Assembly (NCBI GenBank): GCA_022705365.1
Contig: JAKJEP010000150.1
Coordinates: 1 to 7,805 of the forward strand
DNA length: 7,805 bases
Reading direction: 5' to 3'
Origin: Planctomycetota bacterium
GTDB lineage: Bacteria; Planctomycetota; Phycisphaerae; Sedimentisphaerales; SM23-30
Below the pieces are notes generated by a model. That model ran no database searches. It saw nothing but the letters and a program-made list of their open reading frames with translations, and was not told the origin of the DNA. Each line of letters begins with the position of its first letter. The stretch's first letter is position 1. Both the position numbers and the translations under genes were made by a program. Positions 6,099 to 7,805 of this stretch are shown here, piece by piece.

Positions 6099-6759
6099 AT
6101 GGCTGAATCCAGTGATCGAAGATCTCCAGCGGGCAGCCGGAACATTTGGGAGTGGGCTTGCAGTGGGCTTTGCCAACCTGAACGAACAGGGCGTGGATTT
6201 CGTTGTACAAAACCACATCCTCCGGCAGGTTCCGCTGGCAATAATCTTTAAATTCCTCATAATCGTTTTCCCCGTCCAGACAGCCGTGCCGCACCAGAAT
6301 CCGGCAGGTATAGGTATCGATTACAAAGGTCGGTTTCTCCAGGGCATACAGGATAATGGAGTCTGCCGTTTCCCGGCCGATACCGTTCAGGGACAAAAGT
6401 TCCTCCCGCAGCCGGTCAACGGACAATTTTCCCAGCGCCGCCATCGAACCGTCATATTCCTGGCAAAACCATTGAATCAGATTTTTCAAGCGTTTGGCCT
6501 TGATATTAAAATAACCGGCAGGCCGTATCAATTCCGCCAGCCGGGCCGGGTCCAGACGCTGTAATTTCCACGGGTCCAGAGCATTCGCCGCTTTGAGATT
6601 CCGAATGGCTTTCTCCACATTGGTCCAGTTGGTATTCTGGGTCAGCACGGCGCCAATCATCACTTCCAGGGGGGATTCGCCCGGCCACCAGTGCTGCGGG
6701 CCGTATTGTTTGAGCATCGTATGATAGAAATCCATCAGAATCGAATTTGAACCTGCCAT
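6097..6759 (-). CDS. Endonuclease III-like HhH-GPD DNA glycosylase (MagIII-type)
   Basis: This is a base-excision repair glycosylase that would remove damaged bases from DNA in the cytoplasm. The exact lesion is not readable from sequence. With start ATG 6759 it has 220 residues, about the length of Nth. It shows the family's N-terminal signature (WWPGESPLEVMIGAVLTQNT), the helix-hairpin-helix LNGIGRETADSI (124-135) and the catalytic Asp148 in FVIDTYTCRI. The lysine that makes Nth a bifunctional lyase (GxGxKTA in Nth) is Glu130, so a monofunctional glycosylase is expected, as in MagIII-like 3-methyladenine glycosylases. The C-terminal cysteines are C200, C206 and C209 with spacing x5-x2. The fourth [4Fe-4S] ligand of Nth is absent, so a normal cluster is doubtful. 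A GTG at 6771 is also in frame, but GAGGTG (6774-6769) lies 9 nt before the ATG at 6759 and would overlap that GTG. It is divergent from the CPBP gene. Confidence 0.92.
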   Translation of the reverse strand: MAGSNSILMDFYHTMLKQYGPQHWWPGESPLEVMIGAVLTQNTNWTNVEKAIRNLKAANALDPWKLQRLDPARLAELIRPAGYFNIKAKRLKNLIQWFCQEYDGSMAALGKLSVDRLREELLSLNGIGRETADSIILYALEKPTFVIDTYTCRILVRHGCLDGENDYEEFKDYCQRNLPEDVVLYNEIHALFVQVGKAHCKPTPKCSGCPLEIFDHWIQP

Positions 6760-6790
6760 CCGTAGAAACACCTCGTCGTAATTCAGGGTC

Positions 6791-6838
6791 TTGCCAAATC
6801 GTTTTATTCATGGTAGCTTAGATGCCGCCTGGTGGCAA
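6791..6838. promoter_or_regulatory. Candidate overlapping face-to-face promoters for the glycosylase and CPBP genes
   Basis: On the plus strand TTGCCA (6791-6796), 17 nt and TAGCTT (6814-6819), preceded by TGG, read toward the CPBP gene. On the minus strand TTGCCA (6838-6833), 17 nt and TACCAT (6815-6810) read toward the glycosylase. The two -35 elements are the arms of a perfect 8-bp inverted repeat, TCTTGCCA/TGGCAAGA, and the -10 elements overlap, so the promoters would exclude each other. The -10 matches are weak, especially on the plus strand. Confidence 0.3.
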
Positions 6839-6865
6839 GAAGTTTGTAAAGCGATTGTTATATGG

Positions 6866-7732
6866 ATGTTGTCTTCGACAAAGGGAAACGACTTGGCAGC
6901 AAATGGTAAGACCAATGCGTCGAAAGCGCTGTTGAATTTTGGGTCGGGATCTTATCTGGAATCGACCGGTCGGCCGCTTTATGCCCTCTTTTTTCTCCTG
7001 CCGCTGGTGGTGGTATATGAACTGGGTACCATTCTGGTCAATACGGATTACATTTTTCACACCCAGTCCCGGGTAGCGGCCTTTACCTGGCTGATGGGGC
7101 TGGCCGAATGGATCGGGATGCACCGCAGCCTGGCCTGGGCCTTTCCGGGCTTTGTCGTGATGATTATCCTGCTGTGCTGGCATCTGTCCAGCCGGCATTC
7201 CTGGCGAGTACGGATCGTATGGCTGCTCTGGATGCATGTGGAAAGTATTGCTTTATCCCTGCCGTTATTTGCCTTTGGAGCGGTTTTAAACCGAACCTAC
7301 GTCCAGGCCGTAACCAGAGACCTGGCCTGGCCGCCGATTCTCAGCACGAACGGTTCTACCAACTATCTTGCCAACATCGTAACCAGTATCGGTGCTGGGA
7401 TTTACGAGGAACTGGTATTCCGCCTGATTTTAATCGGGCTAATTATTGTAATCATGGAAGACCTCCTCAATATCAAGGACCCCACCGCAACCATTGTGGC
7501 GGTTCTCTTGTCAGCGGCCCTGTTTGCCGCTCATCATTATGTCGGAATTGAACATGGCCGCATCTCCCGGCTGGCCGCGGAACCGTTTGCTCTGGGCAGT
7601 TTTACCTTCCGTACCCTGGCGGGTATCTACTTTGCCATTATCTTCCGCTACCGAGGCTATGGCATCGCGGCCGGCACCCACGCCGCTTACAATATCATCC
7701 TGTTTAGTATGAAATCGCTGTGTGCGGCTTAA
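6866..7732 (+). CDS. CPBP-family intramembrane metalloprotease-like protein
   Basis: This is an integral membrane protein of the CPBP (Abi/CAAX-protease, type II CAAX endopeptidase-related) family. Bacterial members are linked to peptide or protein processing, bacteriocin self-immunity and membrane-protein turnover; the substrate here is unknown. The 288 residues contain several hydrophobic segments and the three conserved motifs: EELVFR (E181, E182, R186), FAAHH (F220, H223 or H224) and THAAYN (H272, N276). The proposed glutamate and histidine catalytic or zinc-contacting residues are present, so it should be active. The start is uncertain. ATG 6866 lacks a clear Shine-Dalgarno. TTG 6893 has AGGG 7 nt upstream, and TTG 6791 would give 313 aa but overlaps the proposed promoter. 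All options precede the first hydrophobic segment, so the core is unaffected. It is divergent from the glycosylase with about 106 nt between starts, and no partner gene is visible downstream. Confidence 0.9.
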   Translation: MLSSTKGNDLAANGKTNASKALLNFGSGSYLESTGRPLYALFFLLPLVVVYELGTILVNTDYIFHTQSRVAAFTWLMGLAEWIGMHRSLAWAFPGFVVMIILLCWHLSSRHSWRVRIVWLLWMHVESIALSLPLFAFGAVLNRTYVQAVTRDLAWPPILSTNGSTNYLANIVTSIGAGIYEELVFRLILIGLIIVIMEDLLNIKDPTATIVAVLLSAALFAAHHYVGIEHGRISRLAAEPFALGSFTFRTLAGIYFAIIFRYRGYGIAAGTHAAYNIILFSMKSLCAA

Positions 7733-7805
7733 CCCGCATTTCTCACGGACTTTCGATTTTCAGCGGTCTTTTTACCCGCCTTCTTCGTTCTCGTCGCTAT
7801 CTGTC

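Noticed and set aside
6760..6771. GTG start at 6771 for the glycosylase
   Set aside because: The GTG overlaps the GAGGTG that best serves as ribosome binding site for the ATG at 6759, and no site precedes the GTG itself.
7772..7805. Possible C-terminus of a minus-strand gene entering from the right edge (acidic tail ending in TAA at 7774-7772)
   Set aside because: Only about ten codons are visible, and another minus-strand frame also stays open to the edge until a stop near 7730, so no frame can be chosen.
1..7805. CRISPR arrays, insertion sequences, att sites, rRNA genes
   Set aside because: No regularly spaced repeats, transposase frames, terminal inverted repeats or rRNA-like stretches were seen on either strand.

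Overview
The window holds an end-truncated translation/transcription operon, a long divergent intergenic region and three further genes. Base composition is balanced, with AT-rich intergenic DNA. The infB-nusA pair, the IF2 and NusA sequence style, and a downstream coiled-coil protein with a BRCT-like end suggest an uncultured or anaerobic planctomycete of the Phycisphaerae type. That placement comes from protein style alone and is an inference.

Positions 1-3784, minus strand: nusA (433 aa) followed 20 nt later by infB. infB starts at a GTG behind a strong Shine-Dalgarno and runs off the left edge after 820 codons. NusA modulates RNA polymerase pausing, termination and antitermination. IF2 is the GTPase that places initiator tRNA on the ribosome. 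No rimP-like gene precedes nusA, although rimP-nusA-infB is the common order elsewhere.

Positions 3785-4453 contain no protein gene but are densely structured. Reading toward nusA (minus strand) there is a consensus sigma70-type promoter (TTGACA-N16-TATAAT), a short GC hairpin with a U-rich tail, a second extended -10 promoter, and an RNA of about 200 nt with several hairpins enclosed by an 8-bp closing stem. A strong intrinsic terminator follows, ending 40 nt before nusA. The 3' strand of the closing stem lies inside the terminator loop, and a flanking GGAA/UUCC pairing takes part of the terminator's 3' arm, so the two folds look mutually exclusive. This could be a termination/antitermination switch in front of a gene for a termination factor, or a stand-alone non-coding RNA. 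Reading the other way there is a promoter overlapped by a 7-bp inverted repeat, a 5' UTR stem-loop and a good ribosome binding site.

Positions 4454-5902, plus strand: a 482-aa membrane-anchored coiled-coil protein. It has a beta-rich domain resembling FlgT C-terminal domains and a C-terminal BRCT-like domain with an EF-hand/dockerin-like loop inserted in it. It is the most unusual protein here. A strong terminator follows at 6062-6098.

Positions 6097-6759, minus strand: an HhH-GPD DNA glycosylase of the endonuclease III-like, MagIII-type family. Its transcription converges on the BRCT-like gene. Divergent from it, at 6866-7732 on the plus strand, is a CPBP-family (CAAX protease/bacteriocin-processing) membrane protein. 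The last 73 nt hold nothing that can be assigned.
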